A stretch of 64,000 nt of DNA, from assembly GCA_025458165.1 (NCBI GenBank), contig JALOTB010000001.1, positions 42,254-106,253 on the forward strand, in the 5' to 3' direction. The notes beneath the pieces are model-generated. The model was not told where the DNA came from. It was given only the letters and a program-made list of their open reading frames with translations, and ran no database searches. Positions 20,478 to 30,028 of this stretch are shown piece after piece. The position numbers were made by a program, and so were the translations under genes. Source of the DNA: Chromatiaceae bacterium (GTDB lineage: Bacteria > Pseudomonadota > Gammaproteobacteria > Chromatiales > Chromatiaceae). Position 1 is the first letter of the stretch. The number at the start of each line of letters is the position of its first letter.

Positions 20478-22010
20478 ATGACCAAGCCAGACGCCCGCGT
20501 CGTCCTACTGATCCTCGACGGCTGGGGGTTCCGTGAGGGCGGTGAGGACAACGCCATCGCGCTCGCGCGCACCCCGGTCTGGGATCGGTTGTGGCAAGAC
20601 TGCCCGCATACCCTGGTGCATACCTCCGGTGCGTCGGTCGGTCTGCCGGGGGGGCAGATGGGCAACTCCGAGGTCGGGCACCTCAATATCGGTGCCGGGC
20701 GCGTGGTGTATCAGGAGTACACGCGGGTGAGCCGCGCGATTCGCACCGGCTCCTTCTTCCGCAACCGCACACTCACCGACGCCGTCGATCAGGCCGTCCA
20801 GGCCGGGCGCGCGGTGCACATCATGGGCCTGCTCTCCCCGGGCGGGGTCCATAGCCACGAGGAGCACCTTCAGGCGATGGTGCGCCTGGCGGCGCAGCGC
20901 GGGGCCTCGGATCTGCGCCTGCACGCCTTCCTCGATGGCCGCGACACCCCGCCGCGCAGTGCCCGCGCCTCCCTGGAGGGGATGGAGCGGCTGATGGCGG
21001 AGCTCGGCCGCGGGCGGATCGCCAGCCTGGTCGGCCGCTATTACGCGATGGATCGCGACAACCGCTGGCCGCGCATCCAGCAGGCCTACGATCTGGTCAC
21101 CGGGGCGGCGGCCGAGCTCGCGGCGCCGAGCGCCCTTGCCGCGCTGGAGGCGGCCTACGAGCGCGACGAGAGTGACGAGTTCGTACGCCCCACCCGGATC
21201 GGCCCGGGGACGATGGAGGACGGCGACAGTCTGATCTTCATGAACTACCGCTCAGACCGCGCCCGGCAGCTCACGCGGGCCTTCATTGAGCCCTACTTCA
21301 CCGGCTTCCGGCGCGCGGTCCGCCCCCGCCTCGGTGCCTTCGTGAGCCTCACCGAGTACGCCCAGGACTATCCGGTGCCGGTCGCCTTCCCCCCCGAGCG
21401 CGTCACCAACGGCTTTGGTCAGCACATCGCGCGGTTGGGGCTACGCCAGTTGCGCCTCGCCGAGACCGAGAAGTACGCGCACGTGACCTTCTTCTTCAAC
21501 GGCGGGCGCGAGGACGTCTTCGAGGGCGAGGACCGCATCCTGATCCCCTCCCCCGATGTGGCGACTTACGACCTCGCCCCTGCGATGAGCGCCCCGCAGG
21601 TGACCGACCGTCTGGTCGCGGCGATCCAGTCGCGCGGCTACGACGCGATCGTCTGCAACTACGCCAACCCAGACATGGTCGGCCACAGCGGGAAGCTTGC
21701 CGCCGCCGTCCAGGCGATCGAGGCGGTGGATCAGTGCCTCGGTCGGGTGGTGACCGCGGTGCGTGCGAGCGGCGCTGAGCTCCTGATTACCGCCGACCAC
21801 GGAAACGCCGAGCAGATGCGCGAACCACGAACGGGTCAGCCCCACACTGCGCACACCGACAATCCCGTGCCGCTGGTCTACGTCGGCCCGCGGTTGGCCG
21901 ATGTGAAGGCCGGCGGCGCCCTGTGTGACATCGCCCCGACCCTGCTCGCCCTGATGGGGCTCGCCCCGCCGCGGGAGATGCGGGGCCAGTCGCTCATCAC
22001 CCTTCCGTGA
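20478..22010 (+). CDS. gpmI: 2,3-bisphosphoglycerate-independent phosphoglycerate mutase
   Basis: It interconverts 3- and 2-phosphoglycerate in glycolysis using two manganese ions. It belongs to the alkaline phosphatase superfamily: metal site LLILDGWG at residues 10-17, catalytic serine in [16 protein letters not shown] near 64, [22 protein letters not shown], and the second metal site [13 protein letters not shown] with [10 protein letters not shown] near the C-terminus. Length 510, as usual. It is translationally coupled to envC through a GTGA overlap, an order also seen in E. coli (gpmI-envC-yibQ). Confidence 0.97.
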   Translation: MTKPDARVVLLILDGWGFREGGEDNAIALARTPVWDRLWQDCPHTLVHTSGASVGLPGGQMGNSEVGHLNIGAGRVVYQEYTRVSRAIRTGSFFRNRTLTDAVDQAVQAGRAVHIMGLLSPGGVHSHEEHLQAMVRLAAQRGASDLRLHAFLDGRDTPPRSARASLEGMERLMAELGRGRIASLVGRYYAMDRDNRWPRIQQAYDLVTGAAAELAAPSALAALEAAYERDESDEFVRPTRIGPGTMEDGDSLIFMNYRSDRARQLTRAFIEPYFTGFRRAVRPRLGAFVSLTEYAQDYPVPVAFPPERVTNGFGQHIARLGLRQLRLAETEKYAHVTFFFNGGREDVFEGEDRILIPSPDVATYDLAPAMSAPQVTDRLVAAIQSRGYDAIVCNYANPDMVGHSGKLAAAVQAIEAVDQCLGRVVTAVRASGAELLITADHGNAEQMREPRTGQPHTAHTDNPVPLVYVGPRLADVKAGGALCDIAPTLLALMGLAPPREMRGQSLITLP

Positions 22011-23347
22011 TCCGACTCCGGTCCGGTCGGCTCCTCGGCGTGCTACTCCTCCTGACCGTCTTGCGGCCCGGTGTGGCCGAGGAGGACCCGGCGATCGAGG
22101 AGCACCGGCGTGGCCTGGCGGACATCGAGGGCCAGGTAGAGACCCTGCAGCAGGACCTCGGCGAGCGGCGTGCCCGCCGCGATGCCCTACGCTCGGAGCT
22201 CGACCGCCACGAGCGGGACATCGCCGACCTCGCCCGCGCGCGCCACCAGCTCGGCACCCTCATCGAGGAGCAGGAGCTCTCCCTCGCCGGGCTGCAAGCG
22301 CAGCTCGATGAGCAGCGCCAGGACCTGGCGCGCGGGCGTGCCGCGCTCGCGGCGCTGCTGCGATCGGCCTACGCCATGGGCCGTGGCCAGGGAATCCGGC
22401 TGCTCCTCGATCAGCAAGACCTGGAGCGCGTGAGCCGCGTGCTGGGCTACTACGGCTACCTCAACCGCTACCAGCTCGACCGTATCGCGGCGGTGGGCGC
22501 CGCGACCCGCCGACTGGCGGAGCTGACCGCCGAGGCGACCGACGAGTCGCGGCGCCTCGCCCAGCTCGCCGAGCGACAGGCCGCGACCGAGCGTGACCTG
22601 CTCGCCGCCCAAGCCGAGCGGGCTGCCGTGCTCGCCGAGCTCGAGCGGGTGATCGCCGGGACCGAGGACCAGGTTGCCGAGCTGCAGGCCGATGCCGAGG
22701 GGCTGCGGCGGCTGGTCGAGCAGCTCGAGCGGCAGGCCCAGGCCCTACCCGAGGCGCAGATCGCCTTTTCGCCCATCAGCGAGCGCCGTGGCCAGCTCCC
22801 CTGGCCCATCGCCGGCGGCCGGGTCCTCGCGCGCTTCGGTGCCGACAAGGGGGCGGAGGCCCAGCGCTGGGACGGCATGGTGTTCGCGGCGCCGGAGGGG
22901 ACCGAGGTGCGCGCGGTGCACCCCGGCCGGGTGGTCTACGCCGATTGGCTCCGCGGTTTCGGTCTGCTCTTGATTATTGAGCACGAGGATGGCTACATGA
23001 CCCTCTACGGCCACAATCAGACTCTGCTCAAGGAGCCGGGAGAGTGGGTCGGGGCGGGCGATGCGGTCGCGCTGTCCGGGACGAGCGGCGGGCAGCGGGC
23101 GGCGGGGCTCTACTTCGCCATCCGCCAAAATGGGCGGGCGGTCGACCCAGAGCGCTGGTTCGCCGCGGCGGGCCGCCCGCTGGGCCGGGCGGAGCCCCGG
23201 GTGCCGATCCGCTCGGGGGAACAGGTGGCAGTTTTGCCAATCCAACGCGTTGACCAGGCCGCGTGCCCAAGGCCAGAGCACGCGACCGTGCCATTTCGCC
23301 CGGCCGCCCAGCCCACCAGTGATCGCACCTTATGTCCAAACGTTTAG
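22007..23347 (+). CDS. envC: Murein hydrolase activator EnvC
   Basis: Periplasmic coiled-coil protein that activates the amidases AmiA/AmiB at the septum, recruited by FtsEX. A signal peptide ([17 protein letters not shown]) is followed by two long coiled-coil arms (about 25-250, rich in Glu, Arg, Leu, Ala) and a LytM/M23-type domain ([18 protein letters not shown] to [19 protein letters not shown], about 265-385). The zinc ligands of active M23 peptidases are incomplete, as expected for an activator. It starts with GTG overlapping the gpmI stop. The last 60 residues after the domain show no family match and overlap the ctpA start by 16 bases. Confidence 0.9.
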   Translation: MIRLRSGRLLGVLLLLTVLRPGVAEEDPAIEEHRRGLADIEGQVETLQQDLGERRARRDALRSELDRHERDIADLARARHQLGTLIEEQELSLAGLQAQLDEQRQDLARGRAALAALLRSAYAMGRGQGIRLLLDQQDLERVSRVLGYYGYLNRYQLDRIAAVGAATRRLAELTAEATDESRRLAQLAERQAATERDLLAAQAERAAVLAELERVIAGTEDQVAELQADAEGLRRLVEQLERQAQALPEAQIAFSPISERRGQLPWPIAGGRVLARFGADKGAEAQRWDGMVFAAPEGTEVRAVHPGRVVYADWLRGFGLLLIIEHEDGYMTLYGHNQTLLKEPGEWVGAGDAVALSGTSGGQRAAGLYFAIRQNGRAVDPERWFAAAGRPLGRAEPRVPIRSGEQVAVLPIQRVDQAACPRPEHATVPFRPAAQPTSDRTLCPNV

Positions 23348-24714
23348 AGATCGTTCTCATCTTCGCCCTCGGGATCTTCGCCGGCAGCGCTGGGGGGCTG
23401 TTGGGTGAGGAGCTCGCTGGGAGCGAGGTGCCAGAGCCCGAGCCCGAGCTCCCGCTCAAGGAGCTGCGCACCTTCGCCGAGGTGTTCGGGCGGATCAAGA
23501 GCGACTACGTCGAGACGGTCGACGACAAGACCCTCCTAGAGAGCGCCATCCGCGGCATGCTCTCCGGGCTCGATCCCCACTCCTCGTACCTCGACCAGCG
23601 CGAGTACCGTGACCTGCAGGTGGGTACCAGCGGCGAGTTCGGCGGTCTCGGGATCGAGGTCGGCATGGACGAGGGCTTCATCAAGGTGATCGCCCCCATC
23701 GACGACACCCCGGCCCAGCGTGCCGGCCTCAAGGCGGGGGACATGATCATCCGTATCGACGAGAAACCGGTGAAGGGCATGAGCCTGAACGACGCCGTCG
23801 GATTGATGCGCGGCAAACCCGGCACGTCGATCACGCTTACCATCCTGCGCGGCGGCGGGGAGCGGCCATTCAAGGTCGAGCTGGTGCGCGACGTGATTCA
23901 GGTGGCGAGCGTGCGCAGCCGCACGCTGGAGCCCGGCTACGGCTACATCCGCATCGCCCACTTCCAGTCCCGTACGACCGAGGACCTGCTCAAGGCGATC
24001 GGCCAGCTCAAGGACGAGAACGAGGGCGGCCTCAAGGGCCTGGTGCTCGACCTGCGCAACAACCCAGGCGGAGTCTTGAACAGCGCCGTCGGTGTCAGCG
24101 ACGCCTTCCTCGGAGATGGGCTGATCGTCTACACCAAGGGCCGCGTCGACGACTCCGAGCTCCAGTTCAAGGCCGGCCCCGATGACGTGCTCAAGGGGGC
24201 GCCCATCGTGGTGCTGGTCAACTCGGGGTCCGCCTCGGCCTCCGAGATCGTCGCCGGCGCCCTGCAGGACCACGGGCGGGCGATCGTGATGGGGTCACCG
24301 ACCTTCGGCAAGGGCTCGGTCCAGACGATCGTGCCAATCGACAACCTGACGGCACTCAAGCTCACCACGGCGCGCTACTACACCCCCTCGGGGCGCTCCA
24401 TCCAGGCCCAGGGGATAGTGCCGGATATCGTCCTGGAGCGCGGGGAGCTGCGCCTCGACGAGGACCCCGGCCTCGCGCCGCTGAAGGAAGCTGACCTCAC
24501 CCGTCACCTCGAGGACAGCGACGGCGAAGAGGGTGGTACCGAGGAAGCCCCCATCCCCGCGCCCGAGGCCCCTGAGACCACGAGCGAGCCCACCGAGAAG
24601 ACGCGTCCGCTGGCCGCCGAGGACTATCAGTTGAGCCAGGCGCTCAATGTACTCAAGGGCCTCTCGATCCTGGGCCGCACCAAGGTGGACTCGCCGCCGC
24701 CGGCACAGCCCTAA
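23332..24714 (+). CDS. ctpA: Carboxyl-terminal processing peptidase (S41 family)
   Basis: Periplasmic serine protease. An N-terminal signal/anchor ([18 protein letters not shown]), then SGLDPHSSYLD, a PDZ domain near 100-185 (FGGLGIEVGMDEG, PAQRAGLKAGDMIIRID), and the S41 domain with LRNNPGGVL, the catalytic serine in NSGSASASEI near 297 and lysine in FGKGSVQT near 325. An acidic, Pro-rich segment (about 385-425) precedes the tail. In the family such proteases act on cell-wall hydrolases, often with an LbcA-like adaptor; that link is not visible here. It overlaps the 3' end of envC. Confidence 0.94.
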   Translation: MSKRLEIVLIFALGIFAGSAGGLLGEELAGSEVPEPEPELPLKELRTFAEVFGRIKSDYVETVDDKTLLESAIRGMLSGLDPHSSYLDQREYRDLQVGTSGEFGGLGIEVGMDEGFIKVIAPIDDTPAQRAGLKAGDMIIRIDEKPVKGMSLNDAVGLMRGKPGTSITLTILRGGGERPFKVELVRDVIQVASVRSRTLEPGYGYIRIAHFQSRTTEDLLKAIGQLKDENEGGLKGLVLDLRNNPGGVLNSAVGVSDAFLGDGLIVYTKGRVDDSELQFKAGPDDVLKGAPIVVLVNSGSASASEIVAGALQDHGRAIVMGSPTFGKGSVQTIVPIDNLTALKLTTARYYTPSGRSIQAQGIVPDIVLERGELRLDEDPGLAPLKEADLTRHLEDSDGEEGGTEEAPIPAPEAPETTSEPTEKTRPLAAEDYQLSQALNVLKGLSILGRTKVDSPPPAQP

Positions 24715-24741
24715 CCTCACCACGAGCTTGCGGAGACGCCC

Positions 24742-25296
24742 ATGGCACGCGTGCTGATCCCCCTGGCCCAAGGCTGCGAGGAGCTTGAGGCCGTCACCGT
24801 CATCGACCTGCTGCGCCGTGCGGGCATCGAGGTCGTCACGGCGGGCCTCGCCGAGGGGCCGGTGCGGTGCAGCCGCGGCACGGTGCTCCTCGCCGACGCC
24901 CTGCTCGACGAGGTCATGGAGACGCCCTTCGACATGATCGTCCTCCCCGGCGGCCTGCCGGGGGCGACCCATCTGGAGGGCGACGAGCGGGTGCGGCGAC
25001 TGCTCCAGCGCCATCAGTCGGAAGGCCGCTTCGCCGCGGCGATCTGTGCCGCGCCCAAGGTGCTGGCCCGGGCCGGGCTGCTCGACGGCCGCGCGGCGAC
25101 CGGCTACCCAGGGATACTCAAGGGCGAGGATTTCCCCGAGGTGCGCCTAGTGGATGCCCCAGTCGTGGTCGACGGCAAGGTGGTCACCTCCCGCGGCCCC
25201 GGCACCGCCATGGATTTCGCGCTGCGCCTGATCGAGCTGCTCGCGGGCGAGGCCAAGCGGAACGAGGTCGAGACGGCGCTGGTGCGGGGGGCCTGA
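24742..25296 (+). CDS. DJ-1/YajL family protein
   Basis: A 184-residue DJ-1 fold protein. The reactive cysteine lies in the nucleophile elbow AAICAAPKVL near residue 102, and the conserved glutamate is in GCEELEAVTVID near 17-19. DMIVLPGGLPGA and SRGPGTAMDFAL are family stretches. Members have been reported as oxidative-stress chaperones or as enzymes acting on glyoxal-derived damage; which applies here is not clear. An overlapping chain is not present: it follows ctpA by 27 bases and precedes a membrane glycosyltransferase by 40. Confidence 0.9.
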   Translation: MARVLIPLAQGCEELEAVTVIDLLRRAGIEVVTAGLAEGPVRCSRGTVLLADALLDEVMETPFDMIVLPGGLPGATHLEGDERVRRLLQRHQSEGRFAAAICAAPKVLARAGLLDGRAATGYPGILKGEDFPEVRLVDAPVVVDGKVVTSRGPGTAMDFALRLIELLAGEAKRNEVETALVRGA

Positions 25297-25336
25297 TCCC
25301 GATCCTGCCCCGCCAGGGTGCGGCCGAGCCGGCCCC

Positions 25337-26377
25337 ATGACCCTCCCGGCGCTCGGGCTCGCCTTGGCGGTGGCCCTCTTGGTCAGCGCTGTCCTGACGC
25401 TGGCCCTGGTGCGGACGGCCAGGCGCTTCGAGCGCCTGCTCGACCGCCCCAACGCGCGCTCGCTGCACCTGAGCCCGGTGCCGCGGACCGGCGGTGTCGC
25501 CGTCCTTGCGGGACTGCTCGCCGCCGCAGGGGTCGCCCTCGCGAACGGGGTGGTCGACGGCATCTGGGGATGGGTGGGCGCGGCGCTGCTCTTGGTCGCC
25601 CTGGTCTCTTTTCTGGACGACCGGGGGGAGGTCAAGCCGGCGTACCGGCTCGCCGCCCACCTCGCCGCCGCGTTGATCCTGATGCTCGGTGGTCTGCGCT
25701 GGACAATCGTCGAGCTGCCCGGCGCGGCAATCCCCCTGCCCAACGTCGTGGCCGTCCTTGTGCTGGTCTTTTACGTGGTCTGGATGGTCAATCTCTACAA
25801 CTTCATGGATGGCATGGATGGCTTCGCGGCCGGTATGGCGGGGTTCGGCTTCGCCGCCCTGGCCGCGCTCGGCTGGCGAGCGGGTGACTGGGAGTTTGCC
25901 CTGGTCAACGGGTCGATCGCGGCCGCCGCCCTGGGCTTCCTGATCGGCAACTTCCCCCCGGCGCGGATCTTCCTCGGCGATCTGGGCTCCGCGAGCCTCG
26001 GTTTGCTCGCCGCCGCCTGCGCCCTGGTGGGCAGCGCGCGGGGCCTCTTCCCGCTGTGGATCGCCTGGCTCGCCTTCTCCCCGTTCATCGTCGACGCGAC
26101 CGCGACCTTGCTCCGCCGGCTGCTGCGTGGCGAGCGGGTCTGGGAGGCCCATCGCTCCCACCACTACCAACGGTTGGTGCTGGCCGGCTGGAGTCACAGG
26201 CGCACCCTGCTCTGGTCCTATCTCCTGATGGGCGCCTGCGCCGCGACGGCGGTGGCCGCGGCGCGGATGAGCATCGGCGACCAGTGGCGGCTATTGGGCG
26301 GCTGGACCCTGATCTATCTGCTCATCGGTTATAAGATCCGCCTCGTCGAGCGCACCAAGGAGGCCGTATCCCGGTGA
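25337..26377 (+). CDS. Polyprenyl-phosphate sugar-1-phosphate transferase (WecA/WbpL/MraY family)
   Basis: Integral membrane enzyme that transfers an N-acetylhexosamine-1-phosphate from UDP-sugar to undecaprenyl phosphate, the first step of O-antigen or exopolysaccharide synthesis. The 346 residues contain about ten membrane helices. Motifs: RPNARSLHLSPVPRTGG near 38-54, DDRGEVKP near 93, NLYNFMDGMDG near 152 (Mg-binding), FLGDLGSASLG near 212, and HRSHHYQRL near 272, the His-box that resembles WbpL. The following gene encodes a WbpM/CapD-like enzyme that would make its sugar substrate. The two overlap in a GTGA. Confidence 0.9.
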   Translation: MTLPALGLALAVALLVSAVLTLALVRTARRFERLLDRPNARSLHLSPVPRTGGVAVLAGLLAAAGVALANGVVDGIWGWVGAALLLVALVSFLDDRGEVKPAYRLAAHLAAALILMLGGLRWTIVELPGAAIPLPNVVAVLVLVFYVVWMVNLYNFMDGMDGFAAGMAGFGFAALAALGWRAGDWEFALVNGSIAAAALGFLIGNFPPARIFLGDLGSASLGLLAAACALVGSARGLFPLWIAWLAFSPFIVDATATLLRRLLRGERVWEAHRSHHYQRLVLAGWSHRRTLLWSYLLMGACAATAVAAARMSIGDQWRLLGGWTLIYLLIGYKIRLVERTKEAVSR

Positions 26378-28263
26378 ATCCGCTCCTCGACCGCATGCGC
26401 AACCGCTCGGTCGCCTTTGTCCACGACCTGCTGATGGTGCCGGTCGCCTGGCTCCTCGCCTACTGGCTGAGGTTCAATCTGGGCGAGATCCCGCCGGAGC
26501 TCCGGGATGGGGCCCTGCTCGCCCTGCCGCTGGTGATGCTCGCCCAAGGTTTCGCCAACTCGGTGTTTGGGCTCTACCGGGGCGTCTGGCGCTTCGCCTC
26601 CTTGCCCGACCTGGTGCGCATCCTCAAGGCCGTGCTCGCCGGCACCGCGCTCGCCTTCTTCGCGCTCTTCATCTTCAACCGCATGCAGGCGGTGCCGCGC
26701 TCGGTGCTACCGCTCTACCTTGTGCTCCAGGTCTTACTACTGGGCGGCCCGCGGCTGGTCTACCGCTGGCTCAAGGATCACCGGCTGAGCCTCGGCACCG
26801 GCGAGCGCGTGCTCGTCGTCGGTGCCGGTCAGGCGGGCGAGATGGTTGCGCGCGATATGCTGCGCGACCATCACCTGGGCTACCTCCCGGTCGCCTTCGT
26901 CGATGACAAGCCGCGCCGACAGGGGGCGGAGATCCACGGCATTCCGGTGCGCGGCTCGACCGAGGACATCCCGGCCCTGGTGCAGGAGCTGGAGGTCGAT
27001 CTGATCCTGCTCGCCATCCCGAGCGCCTCCGGCGTGCAGATGCAGCGCCTGGTGGCGCTCTGCGAGCGGGCGGGCCGGCCGTTTCGCACGGTCCCCCCGT
27101 TGAAGGAGCTGATGCGGGGACAGGTGAACGTCAACCAGATTCGCCCGGTCAGCATCGAGGACCTGCTGGGGCGCGACCCGGTCGAGCTCGACTGGGCGGG
27201 CATCCGTGCGGGACTCGCGGGGCGCGTGGTGCTGGTCACCGGCGGCGGCGGGTCGATCGGTGCGGAGCTCTGCCGCCAAATCGCACTCGCAGGGCCCGAG
27301 CGCCTCCTGATCGCCGACAACGGCGAATACAACCTCTATCGCATCGACGCCGAGCTCGCCGGGCGCCACCCCGACCTGGCGCGTGTCTGCCGCTTGCTTG
27401 ATGTGACCGACGCGACGGCGGTCGAGGGGCTCTTCAGGGGCGAGCGACCCCAGATCGTCTTCCACGCCGCTGCCTACAAGCACGTCCCGCTCCTCGAGGG
27501 GCAGGTGCGCGCGGCGGTGCGTAACAACGTCCTCGGCACCGCCGTGGTGGCGCGTACTGCCGATACCTTCGGCTGCGAGCGCTTCGTCCTGATCTCGACC
27601 GACAAGGCGGTCAACCCCGCGAGCCTGATGGGGGCCACCAAGCGCGCTGCCGAGGTGGTCTGCCAGGCCCTGGCGACGCGCTCTGCGACCCGGTTCGCGG
27701 CGGTGCGCTTCGGCAATGTCCTAGACTCGGCCGGCAGCGTGGTGCCGCTCTTTCGCCGGCAGATCGCGAGCGGCGGGCCGGTGACCGTGACCGACCCCGA
27801 GATGGAGCGCTTCTTCATGACCATCCCCGAGGCCTGCCAGCTCATCATGCAGGCCGCCGCAATCGGCGAGGGCGGGGAGATCTTCGTGCTCGACATGGGC
27901 GAGCCGGTCAAGATCCGCTATCTCGCCGAGCAGATGATCCACCTGTCGGGGCGCCGGCCGGGCGAGGACATTGCCATCGAGTACATTGGGCTGCGCCCCG
28001 GGGAGAAGCTTCGCGAGGAGCTGTTCTACGCGGCCGAGGATCTGCGCAAGACGTCGCATCCCAAGATCCGGGTCGCCCGTTGCGGCACCCAGCCCTCCTG
28101 GGATGCGGTCGAGGCAAGGCTGCGCTCGTGCGAGGAGGCCGTCGCACGCTGCGATGATTTCGGGCTGCGTGCCGCCCTGATCGGGCTCGTCGCCGAGCGC
28201 TGCGAGAAGGCGAAGCCGGAATCAGACGCGGCTAACACCACCCTGGAGACCACAGATGGCTGA
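26374..28263 (+). CDS. Nucleoside-diphosphate-sugar epimerase/dehydratase (WbpM/CapD type)
   Basis: A 629-residue membrane-anchored enzyme of the FlaA1/WbpM group that converts UDP-GlcNAc to 4-keto-6-deoxy sugars for surface polysaccharides. Four N-terminal helices (about 10-125) are followed by a CoA-binding-like Rossmann domain (VLVVGAGQAGEMVARD near 148) and the catalytic SDR domain: VTGGGGSIG near 287, AAAYKHVPLLE, and SLMGATKRAAE near 417, in which Met replaces the usual catalytic Tyr, as is normal for this group. It starts in a GTGA overlap and ends 8 bases inside gspE, so the polysaccharide genes are coupled to the secretion operon. Confidence 0.92.
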   Translation: MNPLLDRMRNRSVAFVHDLLMVPVAWLLAYWLRFNLGEIPPELRDGALLALPLVMLAQGFANSVFGLYRGVWRFASLPDLVRILKAVLAGTALAFFALFIFNRMQAVPRSVLPLYLVLQVLLLGGPRLVYRWLKDHRLSLGTGERVLVVGAGQAGEMVARDMLRDHHLGYLPVAFVDDKPRRQGAEIHGIPVRGSTEDIPALVQELEVDLILLAIPSASGVQMQRLVALCERAGRPFRTVPPLKELMRGQVNVNQIRPVSIEDLLGRDPVELDWAGIRAGLAGRVVLVTGGGGSIGAELCRQIALAGPERLLIADNGEYNLYRIDAELAGRHPDLARVCRLLDVTDATAVEGLFRGERPQIVFHAAAYKHVPLLEGQVRAAVRNNVLGTAVVARTADTFGCERFVLISTDKAVNPASLMGATKRAAEVVCQALATRSATRFAAVRFGNVLDSAGSVVPLFRRQIASGGPVTVTDPEMERFFMTIPEACQLIMQAAAIGEGGEIFVLDMGEPVKIRYLAEQMIHLSGRRPGEDIAIEYIGLRPGEKLREELFYAAEDLRKTSHPKIRVARCGTQPSWDAVEARLRSCEEAVARCDDFGLRAALIGLVAERCEKAKPESDAANTTLETTDG

Positions 28264-30028
28264 GGTGATCGCCCCAGAGCGCCCCCTGACCGTGAACGGC
28301 AACGGGCTTGCTGCCGACGCGCTCGACGAGCTTACGCCGCTTGCCGAGACCCCCCTGGGGGGGGTGCTGGCGCAGCTCAGCCGGCGCGGCAAGCTCGGCG
28401 CGAATGACCTGCTGCGCGCGCGCCGCCTCGCCGAGGAGAGCGGCGACCCCTTGTTGCGGATGCTGCTGCGTCTGGGGCTGGTGTCCGAGCGCGACATGGC
28501 CCTGGCCCTCGCCGATGTCCTCGCGCTCCCGCTCGCCGAGCCAAAGGACTTTCCCGACGGGCCGATTGCCCCCGATGCCTTCAGCCTGCGTTTCTTGAAG
28601 GACGCCCAGGTCATCCCGTTGCGCGAGGAGGAAGGTACCCTCCATGCCGCTTTCGCCGACCCGACCGATCCATTCGTCGTTCAGGCCCTGGGCATGGCGG
28701 CGGGCAAAGAGGTCTCACCCTGGGTGGGGCTTCCCTCCGAGATCGAGGCGGCGATCGACCGACTCTACGCCGCCCCCGCCGAGCCGACGACTGAGGAGGC
28801 ACTCAACGCCGATCTCGGCGAGGTCTCCGAGGACGACATCGAGCACTTGAAGGACCTCGCCAGCGAGGCCCCTGTCATCCGCATGGTCAACCAGTTGATC
28901 CAGCGGGCGGTGGAGTCGCGCGCCTCGGACATCCACATCGAGCCCTTCGCCGATGAGCTCAAGGTGCGCTACCGGGTCGACGGCATCCTCCACGAGGTGG
29001 ACTCGCCCCCGCCGCGCTCCACGGCGGCGATCATCTCGCGCATCAAGATCATGTCGAAGCTCAACATTGCCGAGCGGCGTCTGCCTCAGGACGGGCGCAT
29101 CCCGCTGCGGGTGCAGGGCAAGGAGCTGGACCTGCGCGTCTCCACCGTGCCCACCATGTTCGGCGAGAGCGTGGTGATGCGCCTGCTCGACAAGGAGAGC
29201 GTGCGCTTCGACTTCGACGCCCTGGGCTTCGACGGGTCGCCGCGCGAGCGGCTGATCCAGATCCTCGAGATGCCCTACGGGATCTTTCTCGTGACCGGTC
29301 CGACCGGCAGCGGCAAGAGCACCACCCTCTACACCGCCCTGAGTCGACTGAACACCCAAGAGCGCAAGATCATCACCGTCGAGGACCCGGTCGAGTACCA
29401 GATCCCCGGCATCAATCAGATCCAGGTCAAGCCCCAGATCGGCATGACCTTCGCGGGCGCGCTACGCTCGATCGTGCGCCAGGACCCCGACATCATCATG
29501 GTCGGCGAGATGCGTGACCTGGAGACCGCGCGCATCGCCGTGCAGTCCGCGCTCACCGGTCACGTGGTGCTCTCCACCCTGCACACCAACGATGCCGCCA
29601 GCGGTGTGACCCGTTTGCTCGACATGGGGGTGGAGGACTACCTGCTCACCTCGACCATCAACGGCATCCTCGCCCAGCGCCTGGTGCGCCGGCTCTGTCC
29701 CGCCTGCCGCACGCCGTACCAGCCGCTGCCCGAGCTTGCGGCGAAGTTCGGCCGGGTTGGCGCAGGGGTCGCGGGCTTCTCGTTGTACCGCGCGAGCGGC
29801 TGCGCCGAGTGCGGCGCGACCGGCTACCGCGGGCGGCTGGTCATCACCGAGGTCCTGATCATGACCGATCCGCTGCGCCAGGCCGTCCTCGCCCATGCCA
29901 CCGCCTCCGACATCCAGCGCATCGCGATCGCCGAGGGCATGCTCACCATGTACGACGATGGCCTGCGCAAGGCGCTCGACGGGCGCACCACCATCGAAGA
30001 GGTGCTGCGCGTGGCCGAAGAGGCCTGA
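28256..30028 (+). CDS. gspE: Type II secretion ATPase GspE
   Basis: Cytoplasmic hexameric ATPase that powers pseudopilus assembly. It has an N1/N2 domain that would bind GspL (28-165), then the core: Walker A GPTGSGKST near 348-356, Asp box TVEDPVEYQ, Walker B QDPDIIMVGEMRD, His box LSTLHTNDAA, and the tetracysteine zinc finger CPACRTP ... CAECGATGY near 482-520, a marker of type II rather than type IV pilus retraction ATPases. Length 590. It overlaps the preceding gene by 8 bases and gspF by one base (TGATG). Confidence 0.97.
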   Translation: MAEVIAPERPLTVNGNGLAADALDELTPLAETPLGGVLAQLSRRGKLGANDLLRARRLAEESGDPLLRMLLRLGLVSERDMALALADVLALPLAEPKDFPDGPIAPDAFSLRFLKDAQVIPLREEEGTLHAAFADPTDPFVVQALGMAAGKEVSPWVGLPSEIEAAIDRLYAAPAEPTTEEALNADLGEVSEDDIEHLKDLASEAPVIRMVNQLIQRAVESRASDIHIEPFADELKVRYRVDGILHEVDSPPPRSTAAIISRIKIMSKLNIAERRLPQDGRIPLRVQGKELDLRVSTVPTMFGESVVMRLLDKESVRFDFDALGFDGSPRERLIQILEMPYGIFLVTGPTGSGKSTTLYTALSRLNTQERKIITVEDPVEYQIPGINQIQVKPQIGMTFAGALRSIVRQDPDIIMVGEMRDLETARIAVQSALTGHVVLSTLHTNDAASGVTRLLDMGVEDYLLTSTINGILAQRLVRRLCPACRTPYQPLPELAAKFGRVGAGVAGFSLYRASGCAECGATGYRGRLVITEVLIMTDPLRQAVLAHATASDIQRIAIAEGMLTMYDDGLRKALDGRTTIEEVLRVAEEA